NCBI GenBank assembly: GCA_024516155.1
Contig: JAJJXM010000052.1
Span: forward strand, 124,001-188,000
DNA from: Pyronema omphalodes
Taxonomy: Eukaryota > Ascomycota > Pezizomycetes > Pezizales > Pyronemataceae
Direction of reading: 5' to 3'
Length of the DNA: 64,000 nucleotides
Shown: positions 34,427-44,159 of the stretch, in pieces
Layout: every line of letters begins with the position of its first letter
How positions within the stretch are numbered: the first letter of the stretch is position 1
Position numbers and translations under genes: made by a program
The notes under the pieces: generated by a model
Database searches by the model: none
What the model was told of the DNA's origin: nothing
Seen by the model: only the letters and a program-made list of their open reading frames with translations

Positions 34427-35885
34427 ATGTCCGCCTTCAACGTCGCCGCGCAGGACAATGCCTTGTCCCTCCTCCTCTCCCTTGGAGGTCTCTCCATCAC
34501 CAAGACCGAGCCCGCCCCTGCCGTCTCCCAGATGACCACCGCCTCCGGCACCGTCTCTGGAACTAACACCATTGCTTCCCACCTCTCCTCCGAGATTCCT
34601 GTCTTCTCCAAGATTGAGTACACCGACCTTGAGAAGGCCGAAATTGAGCAGTGGCTCACCCTCTCTGCCACTACTCCCATCGCCGACTCTACTCTTGACG
34701 CGCTCAACGAGAACCTCAAGTTCCGCACTACCCTTCTTGGAGAGAAGCTCTCCGTCGCTGATGTCATTGTGTATGCGCGTGTCAAGGATACCGTCGCTGC
34801 CTGGTCTGATGAGGAGCGCACTGGAGAGAAGGGCCGCCGCTACATCGTCCGCTGGGTAGACTTTATCCAAAACTCCCCCGCTCTTGGACTCAACATCCCC
34901 GCCGACCAGAAGGTTGCCATCGACCCCTCCAAGGTTCTCTTCACTCCTAAGCCTGAGGAGGCTCCCAAGAAGGAGAAGAAGCCCGCCGCTGGAGCCGCAG
35001 CCGCTGTTGAGGAGGTTAAGAAGGGTGCTGAGACCGTCGCTGAGACTGCTAAGGAGGCTGGTAAGAAGGTCAAGGATGCCGCTGGAGCTGCTGCTGCCGC
35101 CGCCGGAAAGAAGACCGAGAAGAAGCAGAAGCCTAAGCGCGAGCCTGCTCCCCCCAAGGAGGGTAAGTACCATATTATTACCAGTTGTGATAGGCGACTG
35201 CTAATAGCAAACAGAGCCCGTTATTAGCCCCGCCCAGATCGATCTCCGTGTTGGACACATTCTCTACTGCCGCCCCCACCCCAACGCCGACTCCCTCTTC
35301 GTCTCTACCATCGCCATGGGAGACGACGCTTCTTCCCCTGTTGTCACTCCCCACTCTGAGATCACCGACCTTCCTGAGGAGGTCAAGGCCCGCTTCAACC
35401 CTCTCCCCCCTGTCCGTACCGTTTGCTCTGGACTTAACGGACTTGTTCCCTTGGCTGAGATGCAGGACCGCAAGGTCGTTGTTGTTGCCAACTTGAAGCC
35501 CGTCACCATGCGTGGAATCAAGTCCGCCGCCATGGTTTTGGCTGCTTCTCCCCGTCCTGCTCCTGGTGCTGAAGAGGGACACAAGAAGGAGTTTGTTGAG
35601 TTGGTTACTCCCCCTGAGGGAGCTGTTGCCGGAGAGAAGGTCTTCTTTGAGAGCTACGAGGGAACCCCTGAGGCTCAGCTTAACCCCAAGAAGAAGATCT
35701 TCGAGGCCATTCAGCCCGGATTTAAGACTCTTGATGACAAGACTGTCTCTTTCGACCGTGCTCAGGCCGGATGGACTGGTGAGGGCGAGAAGGGTAAGGC
35801 CGCTGGTGAGAGCGTTGCTAAGTTGAGAACTGCCAGTGGAGGTTACTGCAAGGCCCCCACTTTGGTTGATGCTCTTATCTCATAA
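34427..35885 (+). CDS. ARC1: ARC1-type tRNA-binding aminoacylation cofactor (EMAPII/tRNA-binding OB domain)
   Basis: Cytosolic tRNA-binding cofactor; in yeast Arc1 binds MetRS and GluRS and improves aminoacylation. Exons 34427-35162 and 35215-35885 (52-bp intron, GTAAGT...AACAG, phase 1) give 468 aa from the first ATG. Residues 1-150 resemble the GST-C-like synthetase-docking domain (EKAEIEQWL..., LSVADVIVYARV). About 180-245 is a Lys/Ala/Glu-rich, tRNA-contacting linker. The rest is the EMAPII-like domain: DLRVGHILYCRPHPNADSLF, RTVCSGLNGLVPLAEMQDRK, NLKPVTMRGIKSAAMVLAAS and NPKKKIFEAIQPGF. The frame is open upstream to 34259 without an ATG and encodes ALRLFARTIPRRALFHTSRR, a mitochondrial-presequence-like peptide reachable from CTG 34322 or TTG 34328 (501 aa from TTG). 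Strong codon bias suggests high expression and creates long antisense shadow ORFs. Confidence 0.93.
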
Positions 35886-36164
35886 ATGTTTTCCTTTTTT
35901 GTTTCGAAAAGTTTGTTGGGTTGTGATAGGATGTTTACATGATGAACTATGACGGTGATTTGATACAGCAGGATACCTGTAGAGCGAATCAATGAAAGAA
36001 ATACCAGGAATTAGAAGGCAATGACATTACAAAGTATTTTAAATACTCGATATAATAGCTGTTCAACCGATGCAGTCCCAGGAGTGACGTCGCATGTCGC
36101 ATTAGCGGTCTGGTGCTCTAAGTTTTTTTCATATAGTATTGTAAGAGAGTTATTGCTAACCATT
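35886..36164. other. ARC1 3' flank and tRNA-Ala 5' flank
   Basis: 279 bp, nothing else recognised. Confidence 0.6.
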
Positions 36165-36252
36165 GGGGATCTGGTTTAGGGGTATAACGTTTCATTCGCA
36201 CCATTCCAAGCGTGAATTGAAAAGGTCTTGGGTTCGATTCCCAAGTTCTCCA
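36165..36252 (+). tRNA. tRNA-Ala(CGC) with 16-nt intron
   Basis: 88-nt gene. The acceptor GGGGATC pairs with GTTCTCC (one T-T mismatch at the sixth pair), discriminator A. The third pair is G3-U70, the alanine identity element. D-arm GTT/AAC; anticodon stem TTTCA/TGAAA. The loop is TT-CGC-A, then an intron at 36201-36216, then T. T-arm TTGGG-TTCGATT-CCCAA. The intron contains GCG, which can pair with the anticodon. The acceptor mismatch and the D-arm, which looks more like Glu/Pro tRNAs, leave some doubt about isotype, but the G3-U70 pair supports Ala. Confidence 0.78.
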
Positions 36253-36255
36253 ATG

Positions 36256-36262
36256 TTTTTTT
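36256..36262 (+). terminator. Pol III terminator of tRNA-Ala
   Basis: Run of seven T, 4 bases after the tRNA 3' end. Confidence 0.8.
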
Positions 36263-37080
36263 ATTTTGTTCATTCTCAACCCAAAACTCGTTTCGCCATC
36301 ATTGTATTCACTGCGTTGTAAATAGCCTTGAAATCTTGTAGCATTTCAGTTTTACTCGATATTTGATGCAATTAGCAATCACTGATTTCACAGATACTTT
36401 CGAGTACCTGCTCTATCGACATTCAGGCATTTAAATCTCGACCAGGAGTATCTTTCAGCTTCGCAAAAGCATCAACTGCTGCCTAAAGTTCCCTCACATG
36501 ACATCACTCCACTTTCACCTCATCAATGATTACCACCAGATCACTAGATTATGGCTCCATATGGAACCGTGTTTAGACGGCATTCCCGCATCCGAGCGTG
36601 GCACAATATGCTGTACCTAGACGAACGAATGGGGGTGTTGGACTTTATTAAAATTCCGGTACGTATTTAAGCGAGGAATTCTGCACTTCGTATGTCGAGA
36701 ATACTTTCTTTTGAACCGGCGAGCGAATCTCATCGCGGGAAGAGAGATGTACCGAGTGAGTCGTCATGAGTACAATATCATGTTGCAGAAATGATGCATG
36801 GGCTTGCATGTGAGGAGGATTTCTAAACACCACAAAGCATATCGAAAACAAAACGCCAACAGAAACATAGAGAACCGAGAAAGTGCAATTCGGAAGGCAA
36901 GCTTGAAGATCAGCGGGTCAACGGCAGGAATTTCGTAGGTACGTTCCCCGCTGGTTGCAGGAATATGCCAGCTAATACCTGCATGCAGATATATTGGAGG
37001 GGTACAAGACAAGACTCAAGGACCCCGCTTTTAGTTCACACCATGATGACGAGAAGGAATGTAAATAATTCCAGAGGAAA
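36263..37080. other. Intergenic region upstream of the SDR gene
   Basis: About 0.8 kb with only short random ORFs. It should contain the SDR promoter at its right end. Confidence 0.6.
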
Positions 37081-37088
37081 TATAAATA
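37081..37088 (+). promoter_or_regulatory. TATA box of the SDR gene
   Basis: TATAAATA, 133 bp before the ATG at 37214; strong match to the eukaryotic TATA element. Confidence 0.55.
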
Positions 37089-37213
37089 AGGGCCTGGACC
37101 AAAGCTTCGCCCTAGAGTTAACTCTGATTCTACCGAAGATTTGACATACAAGTTTCCAATATCAGACTACCAAAAAAATATCACCAAGCTACAATAACAC
37201 CCGAAAAGTTACA

Positions 37214-38150
37214 ATGACTTCAACAAATACCCAAATCTACAGAGGTCAAGATATCAATGATCCGACTTTCTCTCTAGATACAGATGTTCCGCAAACATTA
37301 GCTGGTCGTCTAGCTATCGTAACGTATGCAATCTTATCATCTTCTTGTCCACCTTATTAATGAATTCCCAGAGGTTGCTCCCGCGGCATCGGTATCTCTC
37401 ATCCTCAATCCCCTTCCACTTTCTCCCACTGATCCCTCAGGTCTTGAAATCACGTTGACCCTCGCCTCACATGGCTGCCGTATCCTCGGAACCTACCACA
37501 ACACACACCCCAACCGCCTCTCCGAGATTCTAGCCAACAAATTCAGTGCTGTAGAAATTGACATCCGTTCCCCTGCCCCGGCAGTCTCAGCAATCGTCGC
37601 CGGCCTTCAGGAGAAATACCCCGGCGTTTCAGTCGACATCTTAGTGAACAACGCCGGGCTTGCAACTCTCGGGCCATTATCAACTCTATCCGCTGATTCC
37701 ATGGTTGAAGTTTTCAATGCCAATACTATCTTCCCGGCTTTATTAACCCAGGGTTTGCTTCCGTTTTTCAACAAAGAGGGAAGAGGACGCATTATCAATA
37801 TTTCCTCAGAAGGATCCCACTTGGGAAGAGCGAATACGACGGCTTATTCGGCTTCCAAGGCGGCGTTGGAGAGTATGACTAGGACTTGGGCGAAGGAGTT
37901 AGGACAGGAGTATAATGCGATGACAGTAAATTCCCTGGCTTTAGGAATGATGGAGACGCATTTGTTTAAGGAGTTGCCAATGGAGAGACAGACGTTTTGG
38001 AAGGAGAAGGCGAAGGAGATCCCGGTGGCACCAAGGATCGGGCAGGGGAGTGATGTGGGACCTGTTGTGGCGTTTTTGGTGAGTGATGCGGCGCGGTGGG
38101 TTAGTGGGCAAGTTATTAGTGTTAGTGGAGGGAATATGATGATTGTTTAG
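37214..38150 (+). CDS. Short-chain dehydrogenase/reductase (FabG-like SDR)
   Basis: NAD(P)-dependent oxidoreductase, 279 aa, three exons: 37214-37323, 37372-37391 and 37441-38150 (introns of 48 and 49 bp). The middle exon is only 20 bp. The three exons together encode the cofactor motif TGCSRGIG (residues 37-44), so its completion depends on correct splicing of the micro-exon and makes the model secure. Further classical-SDR hallmarks: NNAG after the fourth strand, catalytic Ser in ISSEGS, Tyr179 and Lys183 in AYSASK, and PG-loop equivalents near NSLALGMMET. The C-terminus VSGQVISVSGG is typical of FabG-type enzymes (3-oxoacyl-ACP reductase-like). No signal peptide, so probably cytosolic. The substrate is unknown. 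It is convergent with the twin-ABC ATPase gene (185 bp between stops). Confidence 0.9.
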
Positions 38151-38335
38151 GCTAAGCCTGGGCATAGGAGTGCATGCCAGGAGTGGAAAATGAATTTGGT
38201 TATAAACGAATGAATGCATAACAAGTCTTGCAAATTTCAATTCAATGTGAATGTTAAACCAAGAAAACTCGCTTTTGTATTCCCGATATGTACCAAAAAA
38301 TAAACCGTAAATAATCAGACCGTTCGTTCTCTAGT

Positions 38336-40045
38336 TCAGAAGGATCCAAAAGTTGCACCCTCTTTTCCTCCCTTCTCCCCAAGTCTAACCCACTCCTGTA
38401 TTCCCGGCGGCACCTCCTCGCTCACATGCGAAACCACAACCATCGCCTGTCTCTCATTCTCAAATCCCCGCTCCGTCTTCAAAAACTCAAAGCACTTTTC
38501 TCTAACATCCTTCTTCATACCACTAAACGCCTCATCATACACCGTCAAATCACGCTTGGGGATCGTTGCCCTCAAAAACAATGCCAGCCGCTGGGTAGAC
38601 AAATCACACTCTCCAAAGGGCTGGTTCCATCCATCCTTTACCAATGGCTCAAACTCGGCCATAACGGAATCCAGATGGATACGCTCCTCGGGGGAAATTG
38701 AGGGAGTGCTGGTGAAGGTTGGTGCAAACCCGGACTCTATGCAGCGGCGGAGGGAGAGGTGTTTGGGAAAGAAACTATGAAGCTCAGGGGAGGACAATCC
38801 GATGCGAGCTTGGACCTGGAAGACACTGATACCGGGCTTTCCGGGCTCAGGAAGACGGGGGCGCCCAAAGTGCTTGATCGGCAGGGAGTAGGTGAGAGGG
38901 TGATCAGAAGTGATAAGCGAGGTTAAGGTTGTCTTTCCGGAACCTGTATAGCTATGTTAGAGTGCTGTTGTATGACCGAAACGACGAGGAGGCTAACCGT
39001 TCGGTCCAAATAAGCCCCATTTCTCTCCTCTCCGAATCGTCCAGGTAAAGTTATCCAAAATAACCTTCTCAAAGTAGTTAATCTTAATGTTATCCATTTC
39101 CACCAACGCCTCAGAGAGCTTTTTAGCCGGCTTATCGCTCTTCTTCACATCCAGAGTTCCAACCCCGGACCAAGCCTTTTCGACAACCCCCTGTGCCTCT
39201 TGCGCATCCTGTCCCTCCAGCAAAATCTTCTTTCCCAACTTCTCTGCCTCGTTCACAACATCCTTTTTCTCACCAATAGACACAACCTGATTATCCTCCA
39301 CATAAGCCAGATGAGTTGACCACTCCGGCACGGGATCCTGTGGCCTCAGCCCAAGAACCACCGGCGTACCATCCGGGCCGGAAAACCTATCTAACAACGT
39401 TGACAACAAAGTGTGACCCTTTGGATCTAGGCCCAAAAACGGTTCATCCATCAACAACACCTCCGGCCTTTTCAGCAGTGCTTGCGCCACTCTCGCCCGG
39501 CGTGACTGTCCATTACTCAACGTCATCACCGCCTGGTCTTTAAGATCCTCAAGTTTCAAATCCTTCAACACCTTTGCTAGAAGCTCTTTATTCTCCTCCA
39601 CCTCTCTGTGTTCCTGAGCTATCCGTTCGGGGGATGCTTCTTCATAGGGATTCAACCGGGACTCAATGGAGGTTTCTAGCCATTCTAGCAAAGTCTGGTC
39701 GAAGCGTTCCCTTAATGTTTCATACCGAGAAGAGATGTGGCCATCTCCGCCAGTTCCTCCGCGTAGCATACCTCCACTACTTCCTCCTCCGAACGAAACA
39801 AGTTGGATTGAAGTCTGTGGCCATTTTCCGAGGGAAGATAGGTATGGGTATTGTCTACCCCCCGGTGGTGCCGCGACATAGGATCCTTTCAGAACATTAA
39901 GGAAAGTGCTCTTGGAGGGGCCTAGGATAGTCCATTTTTGGGCTGCGGAGGCGAGGGTGAAGTTGGTGTTTGGGAAGATAATAGAGGATGTCGGGGTACG
40001 TTGAAAACCGACGGCGCGGAGGGTGATGAGGGGTGGTCTGGTCAT
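38336..40045 (-). CDS. Soluble twin-ABC ATPase, YDR061W-like
   Basis: Two nucleotide-binding domains without membrane segments, 551 aa. Exons on the minus strand: 40045-38998 and 38943-38336 (54-bp intron, GTTAGC...ATACAG, phase 1, inside the second Walker A). Domain 1 has a degenerate Walker A (GPSKST, missing the usual GxGK) but a good signature LSNGQSRRARVAQALLKRP and Walker B LLMDEPFLGLDP. Domain 2 has an intact Walker A, GPNGSGKTT, but a degenerate signature (LSTQRLALF) and Walker B VYDEAFSGM. This pattern matches yeast YDR061W, an uncharacterised protein related to bacterial ModF/PhrA. The conserved SSPELHSFF and HVSEEVPPG also fit. Start: only in-frame ATG before domain 1. The frame stays open for 66 more codons upstream with a basic, Ser-rich sequence but no ATG. 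Confidence 0.88.
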
Positions 40046-40262
40046 TATCAGTAGATGTTGGACAGAAGAGCCGGGGGGATACGACTGTTGCGCAATTTGT
40101 GACGGAGCTCCACGAAAGGTGCGAAAGCTGCCGACGGAGTTCGGTCGGACAGGACTAGCTGCACTTCTCGGAATTAAGGGCGCGCGTGAAGTGAGATAAG
40201 CGCGATCATTGTGATAGAATAATACTTTTATAATTGATAACAAGCCACAACAAGCATAATAG

Positions 40263-40362
40263 GGCGGGATGGCCGAGTTGGTTATGGCGCCAGGTTAAGG
40301 TTACCTTAATATCGATTCCTGGTTCGGGAAACTGAGCGTGGGTTCAAGTCCCACTTCCGTCA
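40263..40362 (+). tRNA. tRNA-Leu(AAG), copy 2, with 16-nt intron
   Basis: Body identical to the other two copies. Anticodon AAG at 40297-40299, intron 40301-40316, long variable arm, discriminator A at 40362. It forms an inverted pair with copy 3 (41003-41102), including homologous 5' flanks. It starts 217 bp upstream of the ATG of the divergent twin-ABC gene. Confidence 0.95.
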
Positions 40363-40368
40363 ACATTG

Positions 40369-40374
40369 TTTTTT
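40369..40374 (+). terminator. Pol III terminator of tRNA-Leu copy 2
   Basis: Run of six T, 6 bases after the tRNA 3' end. Confidence 0.75.
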
Positions 40375-40990
40375 CCTTCTTCACTTTTTCACAGTCGATA
40401 AGTTACTCACTCGTGAGAACCAGTACCAACCTAGCGAAGTTGATATTGTTTTTTCGAATCTTAAACTTGTTTCAACTTTGGCGGAGAAACCCGCGCTACT
40501 GTTCTGTAGATCATCAACAACTCACATGGCACCCTGTGTTCTCGGTGGTTCTCAACTCAATTCCTTCGACGATCTCGGGATATTATCCATATTACGCCTC
40601 GCGATGATTAGAGATCTCGGTGGAACATCGAACCGAGAAAATCGTTCAATATTAGCATGAAGTACGATGTGATGTCTATTCCTAGAGGATCTGCATGATC
40701 ACAAGTCTGGCGATCATAAGTAGGGATATACAATGACACTCAACGGGGATTGTACTTTTTTTTTATAGCCCACAGGTGATTCTTTCTAAGCAGTTTATTG
40801 TGCAGAAATTGGGCATAAACTTTGAGTTTGGCATAAAAAAGATTGCTAAATGTACCTCTGGGTGGCGGGGTAAATATTGGGAAGAGGGATAAAAAAAAAA
40901 TAACATGCGGAGGACCACGCAATCGAGGTAATTTACGAGCACAAAGAGTAATATAGGGTTGCCACAAAACATCGAAAGGGATAAAAAAGT
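40375..40990. other. Spacer between the inverted tRNA-Leu genes
   Basis: About 0.6 kb with no recognisable coding or RNA feature; A-rich tracts near its right end. Confidence 0.6.
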
Positions 40991-40996
40991 AAAAAA
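40991..40996 (-). terminator. Pol III terminator of tRNA-Leu copy 3
   Basis: Run of six T on the minus strand, 6 bases after the tRNA 3' end, with a second T6 run (40983-40988) behind it as backup. Confidence 0.75.
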
Positions 40997-41002
40997 GAAT
41001 AT

Positions 41003-41102
41003 TGACGGAAGTGGGACTTGAACCCACGCTCAGTTTCCCGAACCAGGAATCGATATTAAGGTAACCTTAACCTGGCGCCATAACCAACTCGGCCATCCCG
41101 CC
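41003..41102 (-). tRNA. tRNA-Leu(AAG), copy 3, with 16-nt intron
   Basis: Same 100-nt gene as copies 1 and 2, on the minus strand, with intact cloverleaf, AAG anticodon and 16-nt intron. It ends about 100 bp from the stop of the alpha-galactosidase gene. Confidence 0.95.
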
Positions 41103-41208
41103 TTATTATGCTTGTTGTGGCTTGTTACCAATTATAAAGGTGTTAAATGTTATTGAAGCAGCTAAACACTATCTAATCGCATTGTGCATCGTCACATAAC
41201 ATTGTCCT

Positions 41209-42678
41209 CTAATGGCACCTCTTTCCAACAACATAGACCCCAGTATCATGCGCTACAATATCTCTATGCAGAGCATTCTTAACACAAGAAGACTTTCCGG
41301 TCCAACCATCGGTAACGATATAACCCCTGCCCTTTTCTGTTCCCTTAATCTCTCCCCAATGGACACTCTTCCTCGCTGTGGTATCGGCATAATTAACCAT
41401 CAACAACAGACTGTCCCCATTTCCGAACAATCCTTGCCAATACTCCGCTGGTGCCGTGTAATCCCACTTGAAAGGCGTAGCTGGGGTTCCAATATCCTTA
41501 TCCTGAGAAAATCGTAGCAAGACCTTGTTTCGTAGGATATCCACAAACTGGGGTTTCAAGACAGCTAAATCAGTTCCAATGAGAATTGGTGATTTCATGG
41601 CGTTCCAAACGGCGAAGTGGGTACGGGATTCCGCCAGGGTAAGGTTGCCGTTACCGAGATCCAACATGTCTGCATCGTTGTGTGAGAAGAAGTCGACGAA
41701 ATTTAGAAGGTGTTGCGAGTAGGAGATGATGTGCACGACTTTGGCCCAGTAGGGGAAAATGTCGTCGGTTACTCGCCAACTCTGGGCTATTTTGGCACCC
41801 CAGGTTTGTACTGATGCCTGACCCCACTCGCAGAGGGAGTAGAGGATTGTGCGGTTTTGTTTAGCGAGAGCGTCACCCATGCGCTTAAACCGCTTGAAGG
41901 TGCTGGAGGTGGTCCAGTCATAGCCAGGAGGGGCGGCCTTTGGGTCCCCGGGACAAGTGTCGTTAGGCCCTGATGGGTGGTTGTAGTCAGGATGGCAGTT
42001 GTGGTATTCGTCGGCTGGCCAGGAGCTGGGGACGTTGCAGTTGTCGTATTTCAAATCTGGATAGTATTACTGTGTTAGAAGGTTCGCTATCCATAGATTT
42101 ATAGTGGCAGAATGTTAAAGGATAACGTACAATCAATGCCCCATTCAGCGAAGGTTGCGGCGTCGATGTCTTCGAAGTAAAGAGAGCCGGGGTAGCCTCC
42201 ACATGTCTTTGTACCAGCATCGGAGTAGATACCGACTTTGAAACCCATACCATGGAGCTGGTCTACAAGGCCATTAATGCCGCGGGGAAACTTGGTAAGG
42301 TCTGGCTGAATGCGTTGGGTGACAGGGTCACGGGCGTCCTTGATAGACCAGCAGTCATCGACTGGTAGCCGTTGTTAGCTGAGTTGTGTTGAGGTAATTT
42401 TTGGGAAGCATACTGTTGATGTATTCATAACCAGCGTCTTGTAGTCCTAGACTTTGAATTTGTTTGGCAGCACTGAGAACTTTGGCTTCGTTGATGTCGC
42501 AGCGGTAGGCGTTCCATGAGTTCCAACCTAGAGCGGGTAGACGACCCTGTAACGTTTAGGATTCGGCCGAGGAGAATGACATGACCACGCAACCACATAC
42601 CGAGCCATCCTTGGTTGGCAATCCATAAACCGACCCTGACAGCAGAGCCAAAGTTAAAACAGTAGTCGTAGTAATCAT
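41209..42678 (-). CDS. Secreted alpha-galactosidase, GH27
   Basis: Retaining glycosidase that removes terminal alpha-1,6-galactose from raffinose-type sugars and galactomannan. Four exons on the minus strand: 42678-42601, 42546-42414, 42361-42131 and 42056-41209 (introns of 54, 52 and 74 bp), 429 aa. Signal peptide [19 protein letters not shown], so exported. Domain markers: [16 protein letters not shown] at the start of the barrel, [24 protein letters not shown], nucleophile Asp152 in YLKYDNC and acid/base Asp246 in SWRVTDD (R-x3-D pattern). The Cys-containing insertion between these two ([18 protein letters not shown]) is of the type seen in fungal GH27. The C-terminal beta-sandwich runs to GKRCH. 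Length is usual for fungal GH27. It neighbours a chorismate mutase gene on the other strand without functional link. Confidence 0.93.
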
Positions 42679-43632
42679 CTTTTTGGAAATAATTCCAAAA
42701 AGACAGATAATTATGGTGCTTTTCGATGATCGTAATATATCTTTGGTACAGTTAGAATGGAATGTAGTCAAATTATAAAAATAAAAGAAGAGACGAACCA
42801 ACTGGTACGCAAGACAAAGCAGTAATTGTGGCAAAAGAAACAATCACGATGAAGAAATAGGATTTCTCTCGGGGAAGTTGTTGCGGTACTTATTACTACT
42901 TATTCTCATGCGCATTTTCTCTCCCGCGTGGCACACAAGAAGTACCCACAATGTATTATTGGCGCAGGATCACCAAATGAGGCTTAGAGCCCAGACCTGG
43001 AGTGTTATTGGTGCTGTTCAAAGGCATCAGGTAACGAGGCGATATTTTCAACCTGCATCTTCGTTGAATTTGGCATGTCCTCCGAATAGGCCGGTACATT
43101 TACTGGTTTACCGCTCTCTCCGGCTGCGGGGTATGCATAAACCCGATGCCTGATCACGGCACAAAGAGAAGGCAGAAAACCCTAGCCCATTATCTCCGAG
43201 TGATTGGGTAAGATTTCGAAGCGAGACTGCAGTGTCCGGAAGAAGCCGCGCATGTTCACGTCAGTTGTGTAACCCGGATATTGCTGCAGGGACAAACACC
43301 GGCATGTGGAATAAACAAGGCAAAGCAATGAATTATTTTCGGCTGTTATCCACTGATATCACAATAAGTTTTATGCTCAACTCTTTATGTGGAACTTCAC
43401 AAGAAACCTCGGGGTGTCCATTTCACAAATTTTGGTGAGCAAACTCGAGCTTCATCACAGTCATGCTTCTAGAATCCTCGCCTCTCCCATTGCGCCATAT
43501 TCTCTTCTTGGCGGATCTCCATCCCGCGTGTTAGCTTGAAATAAAGTTTAGCACGCACCCAGATCGCCCGCCGTCTCCCGCGACATCATTTCTCATAAGG
43601 TGAATCCCGCAGGCCACCTACACGTCACCGCC
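42679..43632. other. Divergent intergenic region, alpha-galactosidase / chorismate mutase
   Basis: About 950 bp that must hold both promoters. Short ORFs only; no other feature recognised. Confidence 0.6.
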
Positions 43633-44159
43633 ATGGCCATCCATACGTCGAAAACCGAGAACCTCCTCTCGGACAACAACATCAACACTACCGAGAACAC
43701 TAACGGCGCACACATTGAGGCCACGACGCTCACGCTTGACGACCTCCCAGATGCAGCTACCCTTCAGCTTCCCAGCGAGATCATTGTTCCCAGCAATGTA
43801 GAATACCCCTCTGCATCTGCAGCAACCACCATGGCCCATGTCCGCACTGCAATCGACGACCTCGACCGCCAGATCGTTGCGTTACTGGGTATCCTACCTT
43901 TTTCTAATCAACTGTCAAAAGCTCGGTCTAATGGATTCCAGGAAAACGCATGCGCTACATCGAGGCTGCTGCTAGAATTAAGCCCAACCGTAACCAAGTC
44001 CGTGACCAGTGGAGAGTCGACGATGTAATCTCTAAGGTTAAGGCTGAGGCTCGTAAAGTCGATTTTCCCGAGGAGTTGGCAGAGGAGGTCTACAGCCATC
44101 TTGTTGAGGGCAGTATCCAGCACGAGGACAAGCAGTGGGCCAAGAACAGGGGCATTTAA
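43633..44159 (+). CDS. PchB-like chorismate mutase (AroQ fold), single-domain
   Basis: Predicted chorismate mutase, or isochorismate-pyruvate lyase-like enzyme, 157 aa. Exons 43633-43888 and 43942-44159 (53-bp intron, phase 1). The ATG at 43633 sits in a good context (GCCATGG). Residues about 75-155 form the AroQ helical domain: VRTAIDDLDRQIVALLGKRMRYIEAAARIKP, then EELAEEVYSHLVEGSIQHEDKQW. The KRMRYIEAAARIK segment resembles PchB (R-M-x-Y-x-x-A-A-x-x-K) more than yeast Aro7, which is larger and allosteric. The first 70 residues are Thr/Asn-rich and probably disordered. No secretion signal is seen, so it is not obviously a secreted effector of the Cmu1 kind. A role in phenylalanine/tyrosine supply or in salicylate formation are both possible; the sequence alone does not decide. 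Confidence 0.85.

Larger units (their letters stand above)
40222..41140. repeat. Large inverted repeat carrying two tRNA-Leu(AAG) genes
   Basis: The right arm, about 41000-41140, is the reverse complement of the left arm, about 40222-40365. Identity covers the tRNA body (100 bp) and continues into the 5' flank (AACAAGCCACAACAAGCATAA in both, preceded by similar TTTATAATTG) and a little into the 3' flank. The 640-bp spacer has no gene. Confidence 0.85.

Noticed and set aside
34400..35173. 257-codon ORF antisense to ARC1
   Set aside because: Low-complexity Leu/Ser/Gly product caused by the strong codon bias of ARC1; no domain.
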